A stretch of DNA of 59,342 bases from the NCBI GenBank assembly GCA_002350805.1, contig DEFO01000017.1, positions 1 to 59,342 of the forward strand. Reading direction: 5' to 3'. Both the position numbers and the translations under genes were made by a program. This DNA is from Prevotella sp. UBA2850 (GTDB lineage Bacteria; Bacteroidota; Bacteroidia; Bacteroidales; Bacteroidaceae). Of the stretch, positions 1 to 8,766 are shown in pieces. Below the pieces are notes generated by a model. That model did not search any database, had not been told where the DNA came from, and saw only the letters and a program-made list of their open reading frames with translations. Position 1 is the first letter of the stretch, and every line of letters begins with the position of its first letter.

Positions 1-259
1 CTGAGGGGTGTATGGCGATTGTTACCTCGTGAGAGGGTGCGACACACCGAGCGATCTTTGACATGTTGCTGTAATAGATAGAAACTAACCAAGGATAAAA
101 AGAGAGTGCATGGGCGCAATTTTGCGCTAATGCATTTCGCCCTCACGGAAAACAGGGATTTGCTCTCTGGGAGATGGAAACATTGTCATCATGAGCGGAC
201 AATATTTCACTCACGGAAAAATAATCGCCTGTAGAGTGAACAATGTGCAGATTTTTTAT
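1..259. other. Upstream spacer, no gene identified
   Basis: No convincing complete gene. A short frame open from the window edge to about 81 is too short to judge. A hairpin (TGCAT...GCGCA, TGCGC...ATGCA, about 107-136) is visible. Confidence 0.4.
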
Positions 260-267
260 TATATTTG
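260..267 (+). promoter_or_regulatory. -7 promoter box of the glutamate-salvage operon
   Basis: TATATTTG matches the Bacteroidota -7 consensus TAnnTTTG. It lies 34 bases before the chosen start of the first gene, giving a predicted leader of about 28 nt. No other such box is evident ahead of the following four genes, so it probably drives all five. Confidence 0.6.
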
Positions 268-301
268 CAGTTGTATCGCGAATATAAACACACCAACGAC
301 C

Positions 302-1210
302 ATGAAAAGATTATATCTTGCCGCCATCATGGCATGCCTCTTTGCCATTCAGGGCACGGTTGCGCAAACCAACGGCCGGCTGGCTCCGAAGCTGGCTGCG
401 CTCTACCAACGTGCCGACAGCCTGTGCGCCCAGAAGGCCGTGAAGGGCAGAAAGCCCGTCATCGGCATCACCACCACCCTGAAGAAGAACAGCCTCGCGG
501 TGGGCTACGACTACGTCAGAGCCGTCACGATGGCAGGGGGCACGCCCTTCCTCATTGCCTCTACCGACGACCCGCAGGAGCTGGCCACCGTGGTGCGCAT
601 GCTCGACGGACTGCTCATGACGGGCGGTCCGGATGTCGACCCCGCCTACTACGGCCACGAGCGCCATCCACAGCTGGGCGAGGTGAACGACGAGCGCGAC
701 GTCTTCGAACTGCTGCTCTTCAAGAAGGCCCACGAGCTGCGCATGCCCATCTTCGGCATCTGCCGCGGCCTGCAGATGATCAACGTGGCCATGGGCGGCA
801 CGCTCTGGCAGGACATACCGTCGGACTTCCCGCAGTCGGAGCTGTGCCACCGGCAGACCGACGACAGCACCACACCGGCCCACGACATCAGCATCGTGCC
901 CGGAACGGTGTCGGCCAAGGTGCTCGGACTCACAGCCACCGGAGTGAACAGCCGCCACCACCAGTGCATCAAGGACATAGCGCCCGAGCTGAAAATCACA
1001 GCATGGAGTCCCGACAGTGTGCCCGAAATGATGGAAGGCTATCCGCGCTACCCCATTCTTGCCGTTCAGTCGCACCCGGAAATATTCACTGTTCATGGCG
1101 ACAAGGTGATGCCCCGCTTCTTCGGATTCCTCATCGAAGAGGCCAAAAAGTATCATCAGAAGAGAGTGGCACGGCCTGTCTCGAAACGAAGCAACAAAGG
1201 CAAGAAATAA
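302..1210 (+). CDS. Periplasmic C26-type gamma-glutamyl hydrolase (class I glutamine amidotransferase fold)
   Basis: This 302-residue protein belongs to peptidase family C26 (gamma-glutamyl-GABA hydrolase, PuuD-like), which hydrolyses gamma-glutamyl amide bonds. The class I amidotransferase triad is visible: Cys154 in FGICRG and His258/Glu260 in QSHPE; GGPDVDP near residue 109 is the family's oxyanion-side motif. I chose the ATG at 302 over an upstream in-frame ATG at 191 because it opens directly onto a signal peptide (MKRLYLAAIMACLFAIQG, cleavage near AQ) and follows a -7 box at 260. Classical PuuD is cytosolic, so a secreted version implies that the substrate is an extracellular or periplasmic gamma-glutamyl peptide (inference). 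It is the first gene of a five-gene unit; the racemase-transporter gene follows after 32 bases. The precise substrate cannot be read from sequence. Confidence 0.88.
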   Translation: MKRLYLAAIMACLFAIQGTVAQTNGRLAPKLAALYQRADSLCAQKAVKGRKPVIGITTTLKKNSLAVGYDYVRAVTMAGGTPFLIASTDDPQELATVVRMLDGLLMTGGPDVDPAYYGHERHPQLGEVNDERDVFELLLFKKAHELRMPIFGICRGLQMINVAMGGTLWQDIPSDFPQSELCHRQTDDSTTPAHDISIVPGTVSAKVLGLTATGVNSRHHQCIKDIAPELKITAWSPDSVPEMMEGYPRYPILAVQSHPEIFTVHGDKVMPRFFGFLIEEAKKYHQKRVARPVSKRSNKGKK

Positions 1211-1242
1211 CTGAAAGAAGCATCGATTAGCACCATACATCC

Positions 1243-4083
1243 ATGAAATACAAGGCTTTTATATACTCTTTACTCATTGCCTGGTCGTTGTGCCTGCCTG
1301 CAAAAGCACAAACCACCTTGTTGCCAGTATGCCAGAAGGCACTCAACGACAAAACGTCCATCCAATATGTTGACTTCAAAAACTACCCTTCCCTACTGCG
1401 CGATCTGCCCATTGGCGTATTCGACAGTGGAACGGGAGGATTCACTGTGCTTGAGCGAATACTCCGGCAGGACCGATTCAACAATGAGACCGGTGAGGAG
1501 AAACCCGACGGGATTCCCGATTTCCAAAACGAGAACTTCGAGTATCTGGCCGACCAGGCAAATATGCCTTATGGGCGCTACGACCGTGAGGGCAAGGCCG
1601 ACTACCTGCGCGAGCTGGCTGTGAAAGATGCCCTTTTCCTGCTGAAGGGGCAGTTCTGGAAAGACAATCGGTCGCAAAAGCCTGAAGGGCAGAAAAGTCC
1701 TGTCAAGATAATTGTCATCGCCTGCAACACGGCAACGGCCTACGGTCTGGAGCACATCCAGCAGTTACTGGCAGGTGCACAAAGCCCGGTGAAGGTGATT
1801 GGTGTGGTAAACGCCGGAGCGCAGAGTGCGTTAGAGTCTATCGGCAACAAACCCACAACAGCTATTGGCGTGCTGGCCACGGAAGGAACCATCAGCAGTG
1901 GCGTGTATGAGCGTACGCTCAGCGCTACCAAACCCGCTGCCATGCAGCTGTCTGTCGTCAGTCAGCCCGGCTACGGATTCGCCGAGGCCGTTGACGAGGA
2001 GAAAGAGTTTGTGGACCGTTCGCTCACCACCTTCTCAGCCAACTATCGTGGACCGAAACTGGGCAAGACGGATGGCGACATTGACCCTGATCTGATTGAT
2101 GCCTACAACTTCGACACAACCAACAACCAGGCATTCATTGAGCGCGATAGTCGCGGAAGAGTAACGCGCATACAACTGAACTCAGCCGACAACTATGCCC
2201 GGTTCAACCTGCTCTGCCTGCTGGAGAGAGCACGCAAACAGAATATCCAAAAACCCATCGACCGCATCATTCTGGGCTGCACGCACTACCCCTTCGCCAT
2301 CGAGACTTTAAAGAAACACCTCATAGAACTGAAGAGCTTTCAGGACAAAACCGGGCACAGACCCTATGCGCGTCTGATTTCCGACGACTGCGAATTCATC
2401 GACCCTGCCGTAGGAACAGCCTACGAGTGCTACAAAACCCTGCTTGCCGACCACAATCTGAACGACATTGGCAACCAAGGCACACTAGAGCCTTATATCT
2501 CGGTGGCTTCTGCCCTGCTTCCTAGCGAGTGTCTCGACAAAGACGGGAACCTGACTTATGCTTTCAAGTATGGTCGCAATCCGGGGTCTGAGGACATCAC
2601 TACCATGTTCGTGCCTTTTTCTGAGCAAACCGTCAGTGCCGACAATCTGTCGCGCATCAAACGACTGCTGCCGCTATGTGCTGCGAAAATCAGCGATTTC
2701 ATGGACCGGAACACTACAAACGAGCAAGTGGCAGCCAAAGCAGAGAAAGATCCTTTCACGCCATGGACGCTCTTTGTAGATGCGGGCATGATTACCCTTT
2801 TGCTGCTGATTGGAAAGTTCATACGCGTAATAGTGAAATGGGTGCAGCGATTGTTCATCCCTCCCTCGCTCATTGCCGGATTCCTGGGACTGGCCCTGGG
2901 GCCCAACGGCATTGCATGCATTCCGCTGTCAGAGAACACAGGAACCTACGCCAGCATCCTCATTGCCTGCATCTTCGGGTGCCTGCCGTTCACAACGGAC
3001 AGCTCGAAAGCCTCGGGCAACAACATCGGCCGCATGTGGGTTTACTCGCAAGTGGGCATGTTGGCACAATGGACCTTGGGCGGACTGATGGGCATCTGCG
3101 TGCTACGCCTGTTCTGGCCGGAGCTGAACAGTGCTTTTGGACTGTCAATGCCTGCAGGCTATTGTGGCGGCCATGGCACGGCAGCAGCACTGGGAGCTGC
3201 TTTCCAAACCTACAACTATGACGACATGCTCACACTGGCCATGACAGCTGCCACGGTGGGTATCATCGGCTCGGTGGTTATTGGACTGCTCATAGTCAAG
3301 CGGGGCACACAGAAGGGCTACACATCGTTCCTGACCAGCTTCAGCGAGCTGCCAGCTGAATACCGTGCCGGATTGTTGCCCGAAGAGAAACGCATGCCAT
3401 TGGGCAAGACCACCACGTCGAGCATCTCCATCGACTCGCTGACCTTCAATTTCTCCGTGGTCATGGCTGTGGCGCTCGGCGGTTACGGGCTGAGCAAACT
3501 CGTACAGCTGTTTTTACCACAGTTGTCGCTGCCTGTATTCAGTTGTGCGTTTATTGCCGGTATCATCGTTGCCTCACTCTTCCGTCGTACGGGAGTCATC
3601 CGCTACATCTGCCCTTCAACCATCGGCCACCTCAGCGGAACGTTTACCGACATTCTTGTTGCCTGCGGCATTGCCAGCATCAAGCTGTCGGTGGTACTAC
3701 AAAACCTCATTCCATTGCTCTTATTGCTGATCATAGGACTATTGTGCACAGCTCTCTATATCTTCATCGTTGCCAGAAAGATGATGCCTGACTACTGGTT
3801 TGAGAAAGCCATGTTCTCGTGGGGATGGTTCACTGGCACTATGGCTATGGGTATTGCCCTCTTGCGGGTTGTCGATCCCGAACAGCGCACCCACTGTCTG
3901 GAAGACTACGCGCTGGCCTACCTCTTCATCGCACCTGTGGAAATCAGCCTTGTCACCTTTGCGCCTATCGCGTTTATGAACGGTATGGGGTGGCTCTTCA
4001 TTGGCGCGTGTGCGGCAGCGCTGCTAGCTGTGCTGATGATAGGAAAGGCCAAAGGATGGCTGACCACTAAAGACCATGCCTGA
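1243..4083 (+). CDS. Secreted glutamate racemase domain fused to GltS-type sodium/glutamate symporter
   Basis: The 946-residue product has three parts. Residues 1-23 form a signal peptide ending AKAQ. Residues about 54-480 are an Asp/Glu racemase (MurI family) with both catalytic cysteines, Cys161 in ACNTAT and Cys346 in GCTHYP, plus the substrate-binding FDSGTGG (Asp61, Ser62). The domain is longer than the usual roughly 265-residue MurI because of insertions around residues 75-150 and 250-320. From about residue 505 to the end is a polytopic GltS-like domain with repeated hydrophobic segments and the diagnostic GGHGTAAA motif near residue 642. The signal peptide places the racemase in the periplasm, on the outer face of the importer. 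The simplest reading is that D-Glu is converted to L-Glu (or the reverse) as it is taken up. The reading frame is continuous, with no sign of a sequencing fusion. Cytoplasmic MurI for wall synthesis must be encoded elsewhere. Confidence 0.87.
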   Translation: MKYKAFIYSLLIAWSLCLPAKAQTTLLPVCQKALNDKTSIQYVDFKNYPSLLRDLPIGVFDSGTGGFTVLERILRQDRFNNETGEEKPDGIPDFQNENFEYLADQANMPYGRYDREGKADYLRELAVKDALFLLKGQFWKDNRSQKPEGQKSPVKIIVIACNTATAYGLEHIQQLLAGAQSPVKVIGVVNAGAQSALESIGNKPTTAIGVLATEGTISSGVYERTLSATKPAAMQLSVVSQPGYGFAEAVDEEKEFVDRSLTTFSANYRGPKLGKTDGDIDPDLIDAYNFDTTNNQAFIERDSRGRVTRIQLNSADNYARFNLLCLLERARKQNIQKPIDRIILGCTHYPFAIETLKKHLIELKSFQDKTGHRPYARLISDDCEFIDPAVGTAYECYKTLLADHNLNDIGNQGTLEPYISVASALLPSECLDKDGNLTYAFKYGRNPGSEDITTMFVPFSEQTVSADNLSRIKRLLPLCAAKISDFMDRNTTNEQVAAKAEKDPFTPWTLFVDAGMITLLLLIGKFIRVIVKWVQRLFIPPSLIAGFLGLALGPNGIACIPLSENTGTYASILIACIFGCLPFTTDSSKASGNNIGRMWVYSQVGMLAQWTLGGLMGICVLRLFWPELNSAFGLSMPAGYCGGHGTAAALGAAFQTYNYDDMLTLAMTAATVGIIGSVVIGLLIVKRGTQKGYTSFLTSFSELPAEYRAGLLPEEKRMPLGKTTTSSISIDSLTFNFSVVMAVALGGYGLSKLVQLFLPQLSLPVFSCAFIAGIIVASLFRRTGVIRYICPSTIGHLSGTFTDILVACGIASIKLSVVLQNLIPLLLLLIIGLLCTALYIFIVARKMMPDYWFEKAMFSWGWFTGTMAMGIALLRVVDPEQRTHCLEDYALAYLFIAPVEISLVTFAPIAFMNGMGWLFIGACAAALLAVLMIGKAKGWLTTKDHA

Positions 4084-4120
4084 AACAAAAAACAGAGGAA
4101 CACTAAAAACAAATAATTTG

Positions 4121-5401
4121 ATGAAAAAAGAAATCATTATTTTAGGATTACTTACGCCCTTATTGCTCAACGCACAGAACAACGCCAAGGGTTACTACAA
4201 AGACATTTTTATTGACGGTGGATTGCGCCTGTCGTCGCGTGCTGACCTGCCTTCCGCCCGCGTGCTAGGGCTAGAGACTGAGGCTTTCGTCTCTGCCAAG
4301 AAAGCAAAAGAATACACCCGCATGGATACCCTGCTGCAGGAACAGTGCTTTGCAGGCAGTGCCATCGACGAGAACGGCGTGCTGCTCTATCCCGATGGCG
4401 AACCGCGCTTCCGGCTGCTCTATCTGCATGGCGGACTGGCTGAGTCGCACGGCAAGACGCTGGGCGAGCGCGGCCGAGAGAATATCCGCACGTTTGTGCG
4501 CAACGGCGGCAGCTTCGTGGGTTCATGCGCAGGCTGCTACATCACCAGCCGGGGCGTGTGGGAAGACAGTCTGAAACTGCGCCACGCCTACCTGGGCATC
4601 TGGCCGGGACTCTGCCGGGGCACACGCCTCTCCGACAAGCCCACCGGCATCAGCATCGACAAACGCTCGCCTCTGCTGCGCTACTACGACTTCGGCGGCG
4701 ACCGCTTCGTCGACAGCGTCTACCACAACAACGGCGCCTATGCCTACACCCGCCAGATGTGGCCCGAGGGAACGGAGATCCTGGCTCGCTACGACACGCG
4801 CGGCATGACCGGCCTGAAGCGCGAGATACAGGGCGAGGCTGCCATCTGGGCCTACAAGCAAGGGCGCGAGAGCGGACGCGTGGTGCCCTGCGGCTCGCAT
4901 CCCGAGAATGTGAAGACGGGCGAGCGGCTCGACCTGATGTGCGCCATGGTGCGCTATGCCCTCGACGGCAATGGCGAACCCACCGTGAAGGGCAAGCTGA
5001 AGAACGGCGAGGAACGAGTGATGGACCGCCACACCCGCGACAACCAGCCGGCCTACACGCGTATTGGCGACAAGCAGTATCATCACTTCACCGTCGAGGT
5101 GCCCAAGCAGACCCGGCAACTGACGCTGACCCTGAAGTCGCTCATGGGCTACGACGATGTGGTGATGTATCTCTGTGCCCGCCACGGCGACTTCGCCTTT
5201 GTCGATGATGCCGACTACAAGAACGTGGCGCTCGATGCCAACAAACGGCTGGTCATCAAGAATCCCAAGCCCGGAACGATGTATGTGTCGGTGCATTGTG
5301 CCACCACCGTCGACACCATCGTCACTCCCAACGGCACCCAGTATGCTGGCCGCACCGACGTGCTGAACGGCATTCCTTACACCATAAAAGCGGACTATTA
5401 A
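4121..5401 (+). CDS. Secreted class I amidotransferase-like protein (BPL_N-like) with C-terminal beta domain, copy 1
   Basis: This 426-residue protein has a short signal peptide (MKKEIIILGLLTPLLLNAQ), a class I glutamine-amidotransferase-like domain and a C-terminal domain of about 120 residues. The putative nucleophile is Cys136 in VGSCAG, and His260/Glu262 in GSHPE complete a triad. The VGSCAGCY pattern resembles the N-terminal domain of fungal biotin-protein ligases (BPL_N), a family without a clear enzymology. From about residue 305 the sequence becomes strand-rich (HHFTVEVP, TLTLKSL, MYVSVHC) and resembles a pre-peptidase C-terminal type beta sandwich. I start at the ATG at 4121 rather than 4076, which would overlap the preceding gene and hide the signal peptide. 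It lies 37 bases after the racemase-symporter gene and 1 base before its paralogue. A hydrolase acting on glutamyl peptides fits the context but is inference. Confidence 0.72.
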   Translation: MKKEIIILGLLTPLLLNAQNNAKGYYKDIFIDGGLRLSSRADLPSARVLGLETEAFVSAKKAKEYTRMDTLLQEQCFAGSAIDENGVLLYPDGEPRFRLLYLHGGLAESHGKTLGERGRENIRTFVRNGGSFVGSCAGCYITSRGVWEDSLKLRHAYLGIWPGLCRGTRLSDKPTGISIDKRSPLLRYYDFGGDRFVDSVYHNNGAYAYTRQMWPEGTEILARYDTRGMTGLKREIQGEAAIWAYKQGRESGRVVPCGSHPENVKTGERLDLMCAMVRYALDGNGEPTVKGKLKNGEERVMDRHTRDNQPAYTRIGDKQYHHFTVEVPKQTRQLTLTLKSLMGYDDVVMYLCARHGDFAFVDDADYKNVALDANKRLVIKNPKPGTMYVSVHCATTVDTIVTPNGTQYAGRTDVLNGIPYTIKADY

Positions 5402-5402
5402 G

Positions 5403-6710
5403 ATGAAGACTATGAGAAAGATGATATGGGTTTTGGTGTTCTTCGTGAACGCCTCGCTGGCTACCGCCCAGCAGAGACAGAAAGGGTTTTATAAAGACCT
5501 GTTCATGGACAGCGGCATGATGCTCACGTCGCGTGTCGACCTATGGGCGGCCCGGCTGGCCGACTTCACCATCGAGAGCTTCGTCTCTACTCCCCACAGC
5601 TACACCGACAAGTTCGCGTTTACCGATGCCGACACCCTGTTGCAGTCGCAGCTCATCGGCGGCAGCGCCCTCGACGAGAACGGCATCCTGCTCTATCCCG
5701 ACGGTGCGCCACGTTTCCGCGCGGTCTACATGAATGGCGGCAGGGCAAAGGCACATGGCACCTCGCTGGGCGAACAGGGCCGTGCCAACTACCGCACCTT
5801 CGTGGCCAACGGCGGCGGTTATGTGGGCTCGTGCGCAGGCGCTTTCATTGCCTCGCTCGGCACCAAGCTGCCCGACAAGGAGGCTGCTCCCAACGACATG
5901 TATCTGGGCATCTGGCCGGGCTACACCACGGGCACAGGACTGGAGAAATCGTGGACGGATGTCGTCATCGAACCCAACTCGCCCCTGCTCCGCTACTATC
6001 GGTTCGGAGGGCGCATGGCCATCGACAGCGTGCGCCACAACGGAGGCTGCTATGGCAACATGACCTTCCTCTGTCCTGTGGGCACCGAGGTACTGGCCCG
6101 CTATTCCACACCGGGTGGCGAGCCCAAGCGCCCCATCATCGGCGAACCGGTAGTCTGGGCTTACAAGGCCAGCGAGCAGGCAGGGCGTATCGTGCTCTGC
6201 GGCTCTCATCCGGAGGACGCCGTCGAAGGACCGCGGCTGGAACTGACGGCTGCCATGCTGAAATATGTGATGGACGGCGTGGGCAAACCCACCGTGAAGG
6301 GCGAGCTGAAGAACGGCGAGGAGCGGCGCATGACCTGCTACACCCACGACAAGCGCCCTGCCTACACGCGCATCGGCGACAAGCAGTATCACCATTTCAC
6401 CGTCGAAGTGCCCGAAGGCACCGACACGCTCAAAATCACGCTGAAGCCTACCGAGGGTCTGGGCCACTTCGACCTCTACCTCTTTGCCGACAGCCGCCAG
6501 CTGGCCTTCAAGGACGAGGCCGAGCACTGCGACCTGCACCCGGGCATCGGCAAACTGCTCACCATCGTGCGCCCGAAGGCCGGAACACTCTATGTGTCAG
6601 TATTCTGCGACACCACCGTAGAAGCCCGCCAGACTCGCTACGGCACTCAGTATAGCGGACGGCTGGACGTGCTGAACGGCGTGCCCTATGCCATTCGAGT
6701 AGATTTCTAA
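5403..6710 (+). CDS. Secreted class I amidotransferase-like protein (BPL_N-like), copy 2
   Basis: This 435-residue paralogue of the preceding gene has the same architecture: signal peptide (ending ATAQ), amidotransferase-like domain with Cys144 in VGSCAG and His269/Glu271 in GSHPE, then a beta-rich C-terminal domain. The blocks LLYPDG, YLGIWPG, LLRYY and AYTRIGDKQYHHFTVEVP are shared by both copies, while the segments after the catalytic Cys differ, suggesting duplication and then divergence in substrate choice. Its ATG follows the previous stop by one base, so translation is probably coupled. A second ATG at 5412 is possible. Function unknown; retention of the full triad in both copies argues that both are active enzymes. 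Confidence 0.72.
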   Translation: MKTMRKMIWVLVFFVNASLATAQQRQKGFYKDLFMDSGMMLTSRVDLWAARLADFTIESFVSTPHSYTDKFAFTDADTLLQSQLIGGSALDENGILLYPDGAPRFRAVYMNGGRAKAHGTSLGEQGRANYRTFVANGGGYVGSCAGAFIASLGTKLPDKEAAPNDMYLGIWPGYTTGTGLEKSWTDVVIEPNSPLLRYYRFGGRMAIDSVRHNGGCYGNMTFLCPVGTEVLARYSTPGGEPKRPIIGEPVVWAYKASEQAGRIVLCGSHPEDAVEGPRLELTAAMLKYVMDGVGKPTVKGELKNGEERRMTCYTHDKRPAYTRIGDKQYHHFTVEVPEGTDTLKITLKPTEGLGHFDLYLFADSRQLAFKDEAEHCDLHPGIGKLLTIVRPKAGTLYVSVFCDTTVEARQTRYGTQYSGRLDVLNGVPYAIRVDF

Positions 6711-6716
6711 CGACAC

Positions 6717-6840
6717 CATCAACCTGCGAAAAGCATCCACCAACATGCAAAGAGCTAACACCACCATGCGAAAAGAAATCACCACTATGCGAAAAGAAGT
6801 CACCACCAAGCGAAAAGCATCCACCACCAACATGCGAAAA
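6717..6840 (+). repeat. 21-bp tandem repeat containing serial start codons
   Basis: Imperfect copies of a 21-bp unit around TGCGAAAAG begin at 6725, 6746, 6767, 6788 and 6809, with a last one at 6833 after a 24-base step. Several copies carry ATG in the same frame as the dipeptidase gene downstream, so the array offers a ladder of candidate starts at 6745, 6766, 6787 and 6832. Only the last leads straight into a signal peptide. Confidence 0.8.
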
Positions 6841-8541
6841 GCTATCATCACCCTGCTCGTCTGCCTGCTCGCCCATACGGCAGCTACGGCCTGCACCAAC
6901 CTCATCGTGGGCAAGCATGCCTCGACCGACGGCAGCGTTATGTGCACCTATGCCTGCGACTCCTATGGTCTCTATTTCGGCATTCCCCTCTACCCTGCCG
7001 CCGACCATCAGCCAGGCACCATGCGGCAAGTGGCCAACTACTATTCGCGCATTCCTCACGGCCAGATTCCCGAGGCCTCGCATACCTACCATGCCATCGG
7101 CAACATCAACGAATGGCAGGTAGCCATCGGCGAGAGCACCTATAACGTGGGCAAGGAGTTGCAAGACTCTACCGCCACCATGGACTATCCCACCATGATG
7201 GGTGTCGCCCTGCAGCGCGCCAGGACAGCCCGCGAGGCCATCCAGATCATGGGCGACCTGGCCGACCGCTACGGCTACGTGGGACAGGGTGAGTCATTCA
7301 GCGTGTGCGATGCCAACGAGGCGTGGATCATGGAGACCATCAGCTGCGGACCAGGCACCCGGAAAGCCGTGTGGGCCGCTGTCCGCATTCCCGACAATGC
7401 CATCAGCGGACATGCCAACCAGAGCCGCATCACGCATATCATCGGCAAGGGCTACCGCCGCGCCAAGGTCAACGAGAAACCCCGTCCGTACGACAATCCC
7501 ACGGTGCTCGACGTGATGTACAGCAAAGATGTCATCACCTTCGCCCGGCAGTCGGGCCGTTTCAGTGGCAAAGACGAGGAGTTCAGCTTCCGCGAGGCCT
7601 ACAACCCGCTGGCATTCAGCGGCCGCCGCATGTGCGAGGCCCGTGTGTGGACCTTCTTCAACCGTTTCTGCAAGGATGCCATGCGCTACTTCGACTATGT
7701 GGAAGGCAAACGCGACGACGCCGAGCCGATGCCGCTCTACATGGTTCCCGACCGCAAGCTCTCGCTGGCCGACGTGCAGGCCACCATGCGCGACCACTAC
7801 GAGGGCACGCCCTTCGCTCCCGACCGCGACCTCACCCAGGGCCAGTGGGCCTCACCCTACCGTCCGCCGACGGCCACCTTCCGTGTCGACGGCAACAACT
7901 ACTTCAACGAGCGGCTGCTCTCAACGCCCCAGTCGGCCTTCTCGTGGGTATGCCAGATGCGCTCTTGGCTGCCCCGTGAGGTGGGAGGCATCATGTGGTT
8001 CGGCAACGACGAGGCCAACATGACCGCCCAGACACCGGTCTTCTGCAGCATCAGCCGCGTGCCCGACCCCTATGTGATGGACGGACGCGCAGACGATGTG
8101 ACCTTCTCGATGCAGAGCGCCTTCTGGGTGTGCAACTGGGTGGCCAACATGGTCTATCCGCGCTACTCACAACTCTTCCCCGAACTGAAACAGGTGCGCG
8201 ACTCGCTGGACAACCACTATGCCGCCATCCTGCCGCAAATCGACGCAGAAGCCAGTCGGCTGCTCGCCACCAACCGCAACGAGGGCATTGCCTACCTCAC
8301 CGAAGTGAGCGACCAGACCGCCCGGCAGATGCTCAGCCGCTGGCAGCAGATGGCCTGGCACATGATCGTGAAATACAACGACCAGGTGGTGAAACCCGAG
8401 AAAGACGGCCAGTTCCTGCGCACTCCCTACGGCCGCGGCCAGAAGGTTGAGCGCACAGGCTACACCCCTGAGGTGCAGCGCCAAATCGTAGAAGCAACCG
8501 GCGACCGCTACCTGCGCCCCAAAGCCAAGAAGAAACAATAA
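6832..8541 (+). CDS. Secreted family C69 dipeptidase (Ntn hydrolase)
   Basis: This 569-residue protein belongs to peptidase family C69 (formerly U34), N-terminal-nucleophile dipeptidases related to lactobacillus PepD. The signature CTNLIVGKHAS sits right after a signal peptide; cleavage between Ala20 and Cys21 would expose Cys21 as the N-terminal nucleophile, so secretion and activation may be the same event. Further family features are the GSVMCTYACDSYG segment and VAIGESTYN in the middle of the N-terminal half. I chose the ATG at 6832 because earlier in-frame ATGs (6745, 6766, 6787) lie inside a 21-bp repeat and would bury the signal peptide. It is the last gene of the glutamate-salvage unit, followed by a strong terminator at 8620-8669. 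Its likely role is final cleavage of dipeptides to free amino acids. Confidence 0.85.
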   Translation: MRKAIITLLVCLLAHTAATACTNLIVGKHASTDGSVMCTYACDSYGLYFGIPLYPAADHQPGTMRQVANYYSRIPHGQIPEASHTYHAIGNINEWQVAIGESTYNVGKELQDSTATMDYPTMMGVALQRARTAREAIQIMGDLADRYGYVGQGESFSVCDANEAWIMETISCGPGTRKAVWAAVRIPDNAISGHANQSRITHIIGKGYRRAKVNEKPRPYDNPTVLDVMYSKDVITFARQSGRFSGKDEEFSFREAYNPLAFSGRRMCEARVWTFFNRFCKDAMRYFDYVEGKRDDAEPMPLYMVPDRKLSLADVQATMRDHYEGTPFAPDRDLTQGQWASPYRPPTATFRVDGNNYFNERLLSTPQSAFSWVCQMRSWLPREVGGIMWFGNDEANMTAQTPVFCSISRVPDPYVMDGRADDVTFSMQSAFWVCNWVANMVYPRYSQLFPELKQVRDSLDNHYAAILPQIDAEASRLLATNRNEGIAYLTEVSDQTARQMLSRWQQMAWHMIVKYNDQVVKPEKDGQFLRTPYGRGQKVERTGYTPEVQRQIVEATGDRYLRPKAKKKQ

Positions 8542-8619
8542 CAGGAACCCCATATCCGAGACTTTAATACAACCAATATATACGCGAAATGCAAGGGTGA
8601 GTTGATGTACCAATCATTC

Positions 8620-8669
8620 ACGCGGAAATGCAAGGGAGAGATGATTTCTGTTGCATTTTCGCGTTTTTT
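8620..8669 (+). terminator. Intrinsic terminator after the glutamate-salvage operon
   Basis: A stem of ACGCGGAAATGCAA (8620-8633) and TTGCATTTTCGCGT (8651-8664), nearly perfectly complementary, is followed by a T run. The left arm is also present as an extra copy at 8582-8597, as if the hairpin arm had been duplicated. Confidence 0.85.
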
Positions 8670-8750
8670 CAGTTACGCACGGCAGAAGGTTTTCAGTCAT
8701 GTTTTAGTTTTTTTAATTGATGATTCTACCCATGTCTAAGTATTATTTAT

Positions 8751-8758
8751 TACTTTTG
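8751..8758 (+). promoter_or_regulatory. -7 promoter box of trmD (near-leaderless)
   Basis: TACTTTTG matches TAnnTTTG and ends two bases before the first possible ATG (8761). Transcription should begin about 5-8 bases further on, at or just before the ATG at 8767, so the mRNA probably has almost no leader. Confidence 0.65.
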
Positions 8759-8766
8759 CAATGAAT

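Noticed and set aside
1..190. Sequence CGATCTTTGACATGTTG resembling boxA-like leaders of rRNA operons
   Set aside because: No rRNA sequence follows; a peptidase gene does. Too short to call.
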